Of a stretch of 60,820 nt of DNA, positions 1-7,697 are shown piece by piece. Made by a program: the position numbers and the translations under genes. Origin of the DNA: SAR116 cluster bacterium AG-321-K23 (GTDB taxonomy: Bacteria; Pseudomonadota; Alphaproteobacteria; Puniceispirillales; Marisalimonadaceae); assembly GCA_003284565.1 (NCBI GenBank), contig QBXO01000009.1, forward strand, positions 1-60,820. The letters are read 5' to 3'. How positions within the stretch are numbered: position 1 is the first letter of the stretch; each line of letters begins with the position of its first letter. Below the pieces are notes generated by a model. It searched no databases, was not told the origin of the DNA, and was given only the letters and a program-made list of their open reading frames with translations.

Positions 1-1700
1 GACTGCCTCCAGAAATTAAATGGACTTCTGGCAATAATATTAAATCAATGAATTTGATGTTTCCAAATCCTAAAAGATTTAATTTTTTTGGTATTGAGAC
101 ACTTGGTTACGAGAAAGAAGTTATTTTTCCAATAGAGATAGAACCTTTAAATAAAAATAAACAAATATCAGGATTGCTTCAATTAGAAGCACAAGTATGT
201 GCTGAAATATGTGTTCCAGTAAGTTTTGCTTATGATTTAAGCAAATTAAACTACAATGAAAAAAATAATTCTAAATTGTCAGATATACTTAAATATAAGA
301 ACACAGTACCAAAGTATATAGGACGTAAAGATTTAGAACTTTTTTCAATTGACCGTTCTGATAATAAACTTAAATTAACTTTTATAAATAAATTAAATAT
401 AAGTCCATATGACATAATTGTAGAGGATAATAAAGAATTTATTTTTGAAAAGCCTATATATTCAAAAACAAATCAACTCTTAGATTTAACTGTAAAATTT
501 GATGATAAAAAAGATTATGATTTTGAATTCTTAAAATTAACGTTTCTCAGTAATGATCATAGTTATGAAAAAATAATAACTAAATCATTAAATTCATCGA
601 AAGAAAACATTTTAATATTCAATCAAAATAAAAATATTATTGGCTTTGAAATTTTATTCATAGCTTTTTTAGGTGGATTTATCTTAAATTTTATGCCTTG
701 TGTGCTTCCTGTCTTGTCTTTGAAAATGATACAATTAGTTAATCTAAGAATGGAAAACAAAATAATATTTAAAAAGAAAATATTCTTCAACGTATTGGGT
801 ATATTAACCTCTTTTTTACTATTAGCTCTTGGTACTTATATTCTTAAGTCCGCAGGTGAGCTTGTAGGTTGGGGTATACAATTTCAAAATCCGTATTTTT
901 TGATTTTTCTAATTTTATTAATATCTTTTTTTGGTTTAAATCTCCTAGGTTTATTTAATTATTTTTTACCTTCAAAACTTTTGAAAATTTTATCATTTAA
1001 GGGCGAGGGTTATGTAGGGGATTTTATTACTGGAATGACACTAACTTTATTAGCCACTCCTTGTACTGCACCATTAGTTGGTACTGCTGTTGGTTTTGCA
1101 TTATCTGGGGAAACTTTTGAAATTTTTTCTACTCTTTTGTTTATGGGTCTAGGTTTGTCATTGCCCTTAATCTTAATAATGTTATTCCCAAAATTTATAT
1201 CAGTTATACCAAAACCAGGAAAATGGTTGTTAATTTTTAAAAAAATCATGGCTATAATGCTTCTGCTTACATCTTTATGGTTAATCAATTTATTAATAAA
1301 ATTAAAAACACCAATTAAACCTAACTTAAATAATTATAATAATTTTGAAATAGTAAACTGGAATATTAATCAAAATGTATTATTACCAAACCAGTTGTCA
1401 ACTAAAGGCGAAATAGTATTTGTTGATATAACTGCAGATTGGTGTTTAACGTGTCAGGTAAATAAAGCTTTAGTCCTTGAAACTAGAGAAGTATCAGAAA
1501 TTTTTAGAAAAAATAATGTAAAAGTTCTGGTCTTAGACTGGACTAAGCCAAACGAAGATATTAAAAAATTTTTAAATAAAAAGGGACGCTATGGTATACC
1601 TTATAATGAAATTTATGGCCCATTATTGCCAAATGGAGAAATTCTCTCTGAATTATTAAATATTAATGAAATCCAAGAATATATTAAAAAAGCAAAATAA
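1..1700 (+). CDS. DsbD/ScsB-type protein-disulfide reductase, 5'-truncated by the window
   Basis: This is an inner-membrane thiol reductase that should move electrons from cytoplasmic thioredoxin to periplasmic partners. The reading frame is open from nt 3, upstream of the first ATG at 48, and the residues before that ATG look like the usual N-terminal domain, so the gene starts outside the window. In order come a periplasmic beta-rich domain, a multi-helix membrane domain with the redox cysteines in NFMPCVLPVLSLK (about nt 685-720) and LATPCTAPLVG (about 1050-1085), and a C-terminal thioredoxin-like domain with WCLTCQ (about 1440). The MPCVLPVLSLK form is closer to ScsB than to classical DsbD. 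The next gene on this strand is a peroxiredoxin. The family assignment is firm; whether the in vivo target is DsbC-like, CcmG-like or a peroxidase is unknown. Confidence 0.9.
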   Translation, partial: LPPEIKWTSGNNIKSMNLMFPNPKRFNFFGIETLGYEKEVIFPIEIEPLNKNKQISGLLQLEAQVCAEICVPVSFAYDLSKLNYNEKNNSKLSDILKYKNTVPKYIGRKDLELFSIDRSDNKLKLTFINKLNISPYDIIVEDNKEFIFEKPIYSKTNQLLDLTVKFDDKKDYDFEFLKLTFLSNDHSYEKIITKSLNSSKENILIFNQNKNIIGFEILFIAFLGGFILNFMPCVLPVLSLKMIQLVNLRMENKIIFKKKIFFNVLGILTSFLLLALGTYILKSAGELVGWGIQFQNPYFLIFLILLISFFGLNLLGLFNYFLPSKLLKILSFKGEGYVGDFITGMTLTLLATPCTAPLVGTAVGFALSGETFEIFSTLLFMGLGLSLPLILIMLFPKFISVIPKPGKWLLIFKKIMAIMLLLTSLWLINLLIKLKTPIKPNLNNYNNFEIVNWNINQNVLLPNQLSTKGEIVFVDITADWCLTCQVNKALVLETREVSEIFRKNNVKVLVLDWTKPNEDIKKFLNKKGRYGIPYNEIYGPLLPNGEILSELLNINEIQEYIKKAK

Positions 1701-1762
1701 ATGTATTTAAAATTTCAATCACATAGTTTAAGGATAATCTTAAAATTGTATAAGGAATTTGC

Positions 1763-2242
1763 ATGTCAACTGATATAGAAAATAAGTTTCCCTCTGGAAC
1801 ATTTCTCATAAAAGATAATGAGGGAATTAAGGAAATAAGAACTGAAGATTATTTTAAAAACAAAAAGGTCGTATTGTTCGCCTTACCTGGCGCTTTCACT
1901 CCAACATGTTCTGCTAAACATTTGCCAGGTTATATAAAATTTTATCAACAGATTAAAGATAAAGGAGTGGATATAATTGCATGTATGGCAGTAAATGATC
2001 CGCATGTAATGCGTGCATGGGCTTTAGCAAATGCTGTTGAAGAAAAAATAGATATGTTGTCTGATTCTGATTGTTCAGTTTCAGAATCTCTTGGTCTAGA
2101 TATGAATTTTGGTAAGGTAATGGGGCGCAGGTCAAAAAGGTTTGCGATGGTAGTTGAAGACAATGTAATTATAAAATCTTTTGTAGAGGAGGTTGGGGCA
2201 TTTGAGGTCTCAACAGCAGAAAATATTTTAAAAAATCTATAG
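1763..2242 (+). CDS. Peroxiredoxin, Prx5-like (AhpC/TSA superfamily)
   Basis: A 159-residue thiol peroxidase that should reduce hydrogen peroxide and organic peroxides, probably in the cytoplasm because no signal peptide is visible. The peroxidatic cysteine is C49 in GAFTPTCSAKHLPGY, the Prx5-type active site. Two further cysteines (in IIACMAV and SDSDCSVS) could resolve the sulfenate. Length matches stand-alone Prx5. An AAGGAA ribosome binding site precedes the ATG. It lies 62 bp after the DsbD-like gene and ends 4 bp from the convergent rnhA; the neighbourhood with rnhA, thrB and ispH is usual in Alphaproteobacteria. Confidence 0.93.
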   Translation: MSTDIENKFPSGTFLIKDNEGIKEIRTEDYFKNKKVVLFALPGAFTPTCSAKHLPGYIKFYQQIKDKGVDIIACMAVNDPHVMRAWALANAVEEKIDMLSDSDCSVSESLGLDMNFGKVMGRRSKRFAMVVEDNVIIKSFVEEVGAFEVSTAENILKNL

Positions 2243-2246
2243 TGTT

Positions 2247-2684
2247 TTATTCTTTCTCATTCATCGCTTTTACAGCCAATTTATCAGCAATTTCATTGTA
2301 ATGGTTACCAGAGTGTCCTTTTATCCAAAACCATTCTATATCATGTAAGTTTACATTTTTATCCAGTTCAACCCAAAGTTCTTTGTTGGAAACAGGTTTT
2401 TTATTAGCAGTTTTCCAACCGTTTTTTTTCCAATTGATGATCCAATTTGTTATGCCATTTTTAACATACTGTGAATCTGTATATAATTTTATTCTGCTTG
2501 GATTTTTTATTGCTTTTAAAGCCTCAATTGTTGCTCTAAGCTCCATCTGATTATTAGTAGTCAATTTCTCTGATCCAGATAAATATTTTTTATCATTTTC
2601 ATAAATTAAAACAACTCCCCATCCACCTTTACCAGGGTTGCCGGAACATGAACCGTCTGTAAAAATAGTAATTTCTTTTTTCAT
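2247..2684 (-). CDS. rnhA: Ribonuclease HI
   Basis: Endonuclease that cuts the RNA strand of RNA-DNA hybrids (R-loops, primers). The carboxylates fall at exactly the E. coli positions: D10 in FTDGSCSGNPG, E48 in NNQMELRA, D70 in LYTDSQY and D134 in EIADKLA. The 145-residue length is normal for the family. The ATG overlaps the TGA of thrB in an ATGA, so the two are translationally coupled. Confidence 0.97.
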   Translation of the reverse strand: MKKEITIFTDGSCSGNPGKGGWGVVLIYENDKKYLSGSEKLTTNNQMELRATIEALKAIKNPSRIKLYTDSQYVKNGITNWIINWKKNGWKTANKKPVSNKELWVELDKNVNLHDIEWFWIKGHSGNHYNEIADKLAVKAMNEKE

Positions 2685-3664
2685 AATAAATTTTCTTTGT
2701 AATTAACATTATTCACTAGTTTTTTGAAATATTGGTGTTTAATTATGTATTCTTCTGGATTTTTTGGCACCACATTTGCCTCAATTGGTGTGTGCACCCA
2801 ATCAAACAATCTTGTAAGCAAAAAACGTAATGCAGCAGCTTGACACAAAAGCGGTAAAAAGAAATTTTCATCTTCACTTAATTTTCTTTCAGAATTATAT
2901 CCACTCAACAAAGATTGGTAATTCTTTTCAAGAAAATTATGTTTTTTATCAAAACACCAAGCATTAATTGCTATTGCGAGATCATATGTAAGTATATCAG
3001 TACACGAAAAATAAAAATCAATTACACCAGTGATTTTATCATTAATAAAAAAAACATTATCAGGGAATAAATCTGCATGAATAAAACCTTTTGGCAAGTC
3101 ACGTGGCCAAAATTCTAAAAATAATTCAAAAGAATTCTGTAACTCCTCCATTAAGTTTGGTTTAAGTTTTTCTAACAAACTAGCCGGTATAGTGTTGTTA
3201 CAATTTGTAATTAAGGTTTGCCATCCTTTTATAGAAAGAGAGTTATCTCTCTCAAGTTCAAAATCTTTGCTATAATAGTGCATAAGACCCATACTTGAAC
3301 CAATTTGATAACAATCTCTACTTGTGAAATTTTTTTTTGATTTTCCTGGAAGAAAATTTACTATAATTGTCGGTTTTCCATTTAAATTTTGAATAAAGTT
3401 GTTTTTTTTATCACATATTGGTTTTGGACAATAATAACCTTTTTTATTTAAATGAAGCATTATTTTGATAAAAAAAGGTATGTCCTTAACCTCTACTCTT
3501 TTTTCAAAAATAGTAAGTATGTAATTACCATTAGATGTTTTTAGGTAAAAGTTAGTATTCTCTATTCCTTCTGTAATTCCAGAAAATGAAATTAAATCTC
3601 CAATTTCATATCGTTTTAAAAAGTGTTTTACTTGTTCTTCATTTAAATTTGTATAAACTGCCAA
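2681..3664 (-). CDS. thrB: Homoserine kinase, aminoglycoside phosphotransferase-fold type
   Basis: Phosphorylates homoserine for threonine synthesis. This is the APH-fold ThrB of Alpha- and Gammaproteobacteria, not the GHMP type. The start is TTG at 3664 and gives MAVYT, the family's usual N-terminus; an AGGA lies at good spacing upstream. The kinase core is visible as GFIHADLFPDNVFF (catalytic HxD loop) and GVIDFYFSCTD (metal-binding aspartate), in the C-terminal half. It follows ispH by 17 bp and overlaps rnhA by 4 bp, forming an ispH-thrB-rnhA operon on the minus strand. Confidence 0.95.
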   Translation of the reverse strand: MAVYTNLNEEQVKHFLKRYEIGDLISFSGITEGIENTNFYLKTSNGNYILTIFEKRVEVKDIPFFIKIMLHLNKKGYYCPKPICDKKNNFIQNLNGKPTIIVNFLPGKSKKNFTSRDCYQIGSSMGLMHYYSKDFELERDNSLSIKGWQTLITNCNNTIPASLLEKLKPNLMEELQNSFELFLEFWPRDLPKGFIHADLFPDNVFFINDKITGVIDFYFSCTDILTYDLAIAINAWCFDKKHNFLEKNYQSLLSGYNSERKLSEDENFFLPLLCQAAALRFLLTRLFDWVHTPIEANVVPKNPEEYIIKHQYFKKLVNNVNYKENLL

Positions 3665-3681
3665 CTATTAATCCTAAATTC

Positions 3682-4635
3682 TTATCTTAAAATTTTTGGT
3701 AAATTAAATTTAACATCCTCTTTGGTGACTTCGTGGTCTATCAGATTAACCTCAAAGTCTTTTTGAAGTTTGGTTATTAAAACTTGTACTAGAGTTTCAG
3801 GTGCTGAAGCACCAGCAGTTAAACCAATATTTGGGGATTTTATGGGATCAAATTTTTTTAAAAATAAGTCGAGTTGATTTTCATTAGGTATTAATATAGC
3901 TTTTTTTACACCATGAGACAAAGCCACCTCTACGAGACGAACTGAATTAGAAGAGTTTTCAGCACCTATAACTAAAATACAATCACATAATTTTGACATT
4001 GATTTTACTGCCAGTTGTCTGTTTGTTGTAGCGTAACAAATATCTTCAGAACTAGGCCCTTTAATATTTGGAAATCTAGATTTTAAAATACTTAAAATTT
4101 TACTTGTATCATCTATAGACAATGTCGTTTGGGTAGCAAAAGCTAAATTTTCTGGATTGTCTACATTAACATTACGAGCATCTTCTTCTGTTTCTATAAG
4201 AGTAATATTTTTTTTTGGAACTTGCCCCATTGTTCCTATTACTTCAACATGGTTTTTATGTCCAACTAATAAAACGTGTCTACCTAAATTATAATGACGA
4301 ATTGTTTCGTTATGAACTTTTGTTACTAATGGACATGTTGCATCAATTGAAATCATTTGTCTTTGTTTTGCTTCATTCATTACAGACTTAGCCACCCCGT
4401 GTGCTGAAAAAATAATTGGGCGATCAGTTGGAGCTTCGTCAACCTCGTCAACAAATATAGCACCAATTCTAGCTAATGAATTAACAACATCTTTATTATG
4501 AACTATCTCATGTCTGACATACACTGGAGCCCCAAATCTTTTAATCGACTCCTCTACTATTTTTACAGCTCTGTCGACACCTGCACAAAAACCTCTTGGT
4601 GAAGCAAGGTATAAATTTATTTTTTGTTTCTTCAT
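3682..4635 (-). CDS. ispH: 4-hydroxy-3-methylbut-2-enyl diphosphate reductase
   Basis: Last enzyme of the MEP isoprenoid pathway, a cytoplasmic iron-sulfur reductase that makes IPP and DMAPP. The three cluster cysteines are in ASPRGFCAGVDRA, SIDATCPLVTKVH and SEDICYATTNRQ. The AHGV histidine and the SxN segment (NSSNSVRL) of the active site are also present. The 317-residue length is typical. It is the promoter-proximal gene of ispH-thrB-rnhA. Dxs and IspA, encoded at 44-47 kb, act in the same route. Confidence 0.97.
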   Translation of the reverse strand: MKKQKINLYLASPRGFCAGVDRAVKIVEESIKRFGAPVYVRHEIVHNKDVVNSLARIGAIFVDEVDEAPTDRPIIFSAHGVAKSVMNEAKQRQMISIDATCPLVTKVHNETIRHYNLGRHVLLVGHKNHVEVIGTMGQVPKKNITLIETEEDARNVNVDNPENLAFATQTTLSIDDTSKILSILKSRFPNIKGPSSEDICYATTNRQLAVKSMSKLCDCILVIGAENSSNSVRLVEVALSHGVKKAILIPNENQLDLFLKKFDPIKSPNIGLTAGASAPETLVQVLITKLQKDFEVNLIDHEVTKEDVKFNLPKILR

Positions 4636-4657
4636 AATTTACTTTTGATGTATTACA

Positions 4658-4686
4658 TTGAGTACGTCAATAAAGATTAATATAGT
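4658..4686 (+). promoter_or_regulatory. Sigma-70-like promoter for the lipoprotein gene
   Basis: TTGAGT at 4658-4663 and TATAGT at 4681-4686 are separated by exactly 17 bp. Transcription would begin near 4693, followed by AAGGA at 4706-4710 and the ATG at 4719. It lies in the 83-bp divergent gap with ispH. Confidence 0.6.
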
Positions 4687-4718
4687 TACAAACTTTTTGC
4701 ATCCTAAGGATATTATAT

Positions 4719-5147
4719 ATGATTAAAGTTTTTATTATAATTTTATTTTTATTTTTTAATAGTTGTTCAACCTTTAAAAAAGAAATTGTTCAATGTCCAG
4801 ATTTAATTGCACCTAAAAAAGCTGCTGAAATTATTGTCAAATCAGAAAATAAAGTACCTGTTTATTTGGGATTTAGAGGTGTAAAGACGTTTTGCTCTAG
4901 AGCTGATGAATATATTCAAATGGAACTTTCTGTTAACATAAGAGCAATTAGAAATGATACAACGAAAGAAGATTATGTTCCCGTTAATATCACTGTAGTT
5001 TCAGTAGATTTAAATGAAAAAGAATTTGATAGAGATGAATTTAATTACTCACAATTTTTATTAAAAGGTAGCAAAATAGTTGATAGAGAAACGATATTTG
5101 ATATTAAAGTGCCAGTTGCAGGACAGGTTATACTAGGGATAAGATGA
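4719..5147 (+). CDS. Small putative lipoprotein of unknown function
   Basis: A 142-residue protein with a hydrophobic signal (about residues 2-15) followed by FNSCST, a plausible lipobox with the acylated cysteine near position 16. The rest looks like a single beta-rich periplasmic domain with two more cysteines (VQCPD and TFCSRAD). The pattern CPD near the N-terminus, a second cysteine mid-protein and a closing IKVP segment resembles an unnamed conserved alphaproteobacterial lipoprotein family; that is recollection, not a search. It has its own good promoter, and its stop codon abuts the last base of atpF on the other strand. Confidence 0.75.
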   Translation: MIKVFIIILFLFFNSCSTFKKEIVQCPDLIAPKKAAEIIVKSENKVPVYLGFRGVKTFCSRADEYIQMELSVNIRAIRNDTTKEDYVPVNITVVSVDLNEKEFDRDEFNYSQFLLKGSKIVDRETIFDIKVPVAGQVILGIR

Positions 5148-5633
5148 TTATTTTATAACAGAAGATTTAATTTCATTTGATGATTTAGAAATTAAATTAA
5201 TGTTTTCTTTGTCATCCATTTTATTTTCGATGTAAACCTTAGAAGATTCAATTACTATACGACTTGTAATTTCCTTAATATTTTTCATACACTCTGATTC
5301 TAAAGATAAAATTTTTTGTTTAGCTTGCTCTTCTTTTCTTTTTATCATTTCAAGAGATCTTAAATTTGCTTCTTCTTGAATTTTCTTAGCAGTTTCTTTT
5401 GCTTCTTTAATTAAGTTTTCAGCTTCATCAGAAACATTTTTTTGACTCTGTAAAGCAAGCCTAAGTTCTTCCAAGGCTTCTTCTTTAAGTGATTTTGCTT
5501 CGTCAAGTTCTTTTTCAATCAACGATGATCTCTCATCTAGCATAGAAAATATAGCTTCTTTACCTTTTTTCCATACCAATACAAAAAAAACTATAAATGC
5601 AATTGCAACCCAAGCTGTTTCATCAAAATACAT
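5148..5633 (-). CDS. atpF: ATP synthase F0 subunit b
   Basis: Peripheral stalk subunit of the F1F0 ATP synthase. One N-terminal membrane helix (about residues 6-24) is followed by a long, charged, alanine- and glutamate-rich coiled coil. It lies 1 bp after the b' gene and is the last gene of the F0 operon. Alphaproteobacteria use a b/b' heterodimer, so two b-type genes in tandem are expected. Confidence 0.9.
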   Translation of the reverse strand: MYFDETAWVAIAFIVFFVLVWKKGKEAIFSMLDERSSLIEKELDEAKSLKEEALEELRLALQSQKNVSDEAENLIKEAKETAKKIQEEANLRSLEMIKRKEEQAKQKILSLESECMKNIKEITSRIVIESSKVYIENKMDDKENINLISKSSNEIKSSVIK

Positions 5634-5634
5634 T

Positions 5635-6222
5635 TTATTTCTCCATCAATATGTTTTTTGATGCTGTATCAATTGCTTTTTTACCTGCAACCTTATCGTA
5701 TTTTAGATCAGTTAAATTTTGGATGACTTTTGTAGTAAGTTCTTCGGCGTTGTTAACCACTTCTTTTACAACTGATTTTTGGGTATCCATTATTTTTCTT
5801 TCAGCTTTAATAACTTTTTCATTCAATTTTTGTTGAAGTTCTTTTTCTTTTTTTTCGATATTTTGTTTAGTTTCAGATAGAGCCTGATTTATTATTGATT
5901 GTGTTCTCGATTTTAACTCTGTTTGAGAATTAATAATACTTTCTTTAATTTTTTCTGTCTCTTGACTTGAAGTTTTAGCCTTTACTAAGTCATTTTGGAT
6001 GTTAGTTTCCCTGTTATTTAAGATTGATTTTATATTTGGGGTAACCAAATAACTCATCAATAGATAACCTAAAATTAGAGACAGAATGGACCAAAAAATA
6101 AGAGATGGATATGTATTAAAATCTAATTGTGGTAGTCCAGCTTTACCTTCAGTAGCTTTAGCAGCATAAGATAGGTTAGTTAAGAGTAGCAGAATTAATA
6201 TAAATTTATGATAGTGTAGCAT
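5635..6222 (-). CDS. atpG: ATP synthase F0 subunit b'
   Basis: Second b-type stalk subunit. An N-terminal hydrophobic stretch (residues 5-20, ending SYAAKA) may be a signal-like extension. A membrane helix follows (about 38-62, after DFNTYPSLIFW), then a long coiled coil rich in Q, E and K. The phrase PQLDFNTYPSLIFW is characteristic of b'. The name atpG here means b' in alphaproteobacterial usage, not the F1 gamma subunit. It is separated from atpE by 66 bp that hold a strong hairpin. Confidence 0.9.
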   Translation of the reverse strand: MLHYHKFILILLLLTNLSYAAKATEGKAGLPQLDFNTYPSLIFWSILSLILGYLLMSYLVTPNIKSILNNRETNIQNDLVKAKTSSQETEKIKESIINSQTELKSRTQSIINQALSETKQNIEKKEKELQQKLNEKVIKAERKIMDTQKSVVKEVVNNAEELTTKVIQNLTDLKYDKVAGKKAIDTASKNILMEK

Positions 6223-6247
6223 TTGTTATTCTTATTATAGGTAAAAA

Positions 6248-6277
6248 TTTGCCTATAGAGAAAATACTATAGGCAAA
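6248..6277 (-). terminator. Terminator-like hairpin between atpE and atpG
   Basis: A perfect 11-bp inverted repeat: TTTGCCTATAG at 6248-6258 and CTATAGGCAAA at 6267-6277, with an 8-nt loop. Read on the minus strand it lies 11 bases past the atpE stop and is followed at once by TTTTT (6247 to 6243), the layout of an intrinsic terminator. As atpG and atpF continue on the same strand, it more likely reduces downstream transcription or protects the atpE message than ends it completely. Confidence 0.7.
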
Positions 6278-6288
6278 ATCAAATTTTT

Positions 6289-6516
6289 TTAGAATGTAAA
6301 TAGTAGTAATAGTGCAATAACTAGTGCGAATAGTGCAACTGCTTCTGTTAGAGCAAATCCTAAAATCGCTATTCCAAAAACTTCATTTTTGGCTGCTGGG
6401 TTTCTTCCTACTGCCGTAACTAATGAAGCAAAAATATTTCCAATTCCAACTCCAACTCCGGCAAGTGCTATAACGGCTAAACCAGCTCCTATTAATTTTG
6501 CGGCATCCATTTCCAT
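6289..6516 (-). CDS. atpE: ATP synthase F0 subunit c
   Basis: Proteolipid of the rotor ring, 75 residues, two membrane helices joined by the polar loop GRNPAAKNE. The ion-binding carboxylate is E58 in [11 protein letters not shown]. The first helix carries the glycine repeat [10 protein letters not shown] see no clear evidence for sodium rather than proton coupling. It sits between atpB and the b' gene; the hairpin after it would let c be made in excess, as the ring needs many copies. Confidence 0.96.
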   Translation of the reverse strand: MEMDAAKLIGAGLAVIALAGVGVGIGNIFASLVTAVGRNPAAKNEVFGIAILGFALTEAVALFALVIALLLLFTF

Positions 6517-6557
6517 ATTTTTTTCCTTTCTTTATTAATTTTTAATTTAGTAATGAA

Positions 6558-7301
6558 TTAGTGTAAATGTATGGCGTCATGAAGGTACATGCATGTTAAA
6601 ATACTGAAAACATAGGCTTGTAGTGCAGCCACTAAAAATTCCAATCCTGTTAACCCAATAACTGCAATAAGTGGCAAGACTGCTCCTGCTTTTAAGATGC
6701 CACCTGCTGAACCCATCATTATAACAAGCCCAGCAAACACCTTCATCATTGTATGTCCGGCTAACATATTAGCAAATAGTCTAACGGATAAACTAATTGG
6801 ACGGATAAAGTAAGAGATAATCTCGATCGGTATTAACAGAGGCGCAAGACCAATTGGAACTCCAGATGGAAAAAAATATGTAAAAAATTTAAATCCATGT
6901 TTTAAAATTGCAATAATGGTAACACCTACGAATATAATTGCAGCTAATGTAAAGGTAACAGCTATTTGTGACGTAAAAGTATAACTGTAGGGTATCATTC
7001 CAAGTAGATTTCCAAATAGAATAAACATAAATAAAGTAAATATGAATGGAAAGTAAGCTTGACTTCCCTTGCCTGCATTTTCTTTAACCATACTTGCAAC
7101 AAATTCATATGACATTTCGACTAAAGATTGAAGTCTCCCAGGTACAAGTGCTTGCTTTTTTGAACCTAGATATAAAAAACAAACTGAACCTAAAATGGAT
7201 AAAATCATAAATAGAGATGCGTTCGTAAAAGATACGTCAATACCAATAAAGTTAAGTTCGTATATAGTTTTAATAGTAAATTGTTCTACAGGTGAATTCA
7301 T
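6558..7301 (-). CDS. atpB: ATP synthase F0 subunit a
   Basis: Membrane stator subunit forming the proton half-channels. The 247-residue length is typical. The essential arginine is in SLSVRLFANMLAGH, and the last helices hold the usual GLEFLVAALQAYVFSILTC segment. It follows atpI with a one-base gap (TAA T ATG) and precedes atpE by 41 bp. Confidence 0.97.
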   Translation of the reverse strand: MNSPVEQFTIKTIYELNFIGIDVSFTNASLFMILSILGSVCFLYLGSKKQALVPGRLQSLVEMSYEFVASMVKENAGKGSQAYFPFIFTLFMFILFGNLLGMIPYSYTFTSQIAVTFTLAAIIFVGVTIIAILKHGFKFFTYFFPSGVPIGLAPLLIPIEIISYFIRPISLSVRLFANMLAGHTMMKVFAGLVIMMGSAGGILKAGAVLPLIAVIGLTGLEFLVAALQAYVFSILTCMYLHDAIHLH

Positions 7302-7302
7302 A

Positions 7303-7611
7303 TTATTTATCTTTTTCGTTAAAAAATCCCATCTTTAGGCCCTTGCCAGTCAAAACTCTCCAAAGATTGTATATCCCAGCAATACCACCCAATATAAAAA
7401 ATATTATTAGTAATAAAGGGGTTGTATTTACCCATTGATCTAGTGTCCATCCAATGCCTGCACCAATTATTAAACCTGCAAGTAATTCTGTTCCAACTCT
7501 ATAGTAAATGTTTAGTGAGTCTGTGTTTTTAAATGTTTTTTTAATATCCTTCTTAGCAAGTGCAACATCTATTCTTTTTGATAAATTTTTTTCTTTGTCT
7601 AACGTCCTCAT
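7303..7611 (-). CDS. atpI: ATP synthase assembly protein I
   Basis: A 102-residue AtpI-type protein. A charged N-terminus is followed by two membrane helices (about residues 42-60 and 68-86) with AGLIIGAGIGWTLDQW and the glycine-rich ILGGIAGIYN typical of the family. It helps assemble the c-ring or supply magnesium in other bacteria. It is the first gene of the F0 operon. Confidence 0.9.
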   Translation of the reverse strand: MRTLDKEKNLSKRIDVALAKKDIKKTFKNTDSLNIYYRVGTELLAGLIIGAGIGWTLDQWVNTTPLLLIIFFILGGIAGIYNLWRVLTGKGLKMGFFNEKDK

Positions 7612-7645
7612 GCCTTACTTTCAAATGAAAACTATAAGCGTGCTT

Positions 7646-7674
7646 AAATTATTTTGAGCTAACAAATAAGTCAA
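7646..7674 (-). promoter_or_regulatory. Candidate promoter of the atpIBEGF operon
   Basis: On the minus strand TTGACT (7674-7669) and TAATTT (7651-7646) are 17 bp apart, in the 86-bp gap between smc and atpI. The -35 is strong; the -10 matches only moderately. Confidence 0.45.
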
Positions 7675-7697
7675 GAGTTTACTTCAAAAAACTTTAA

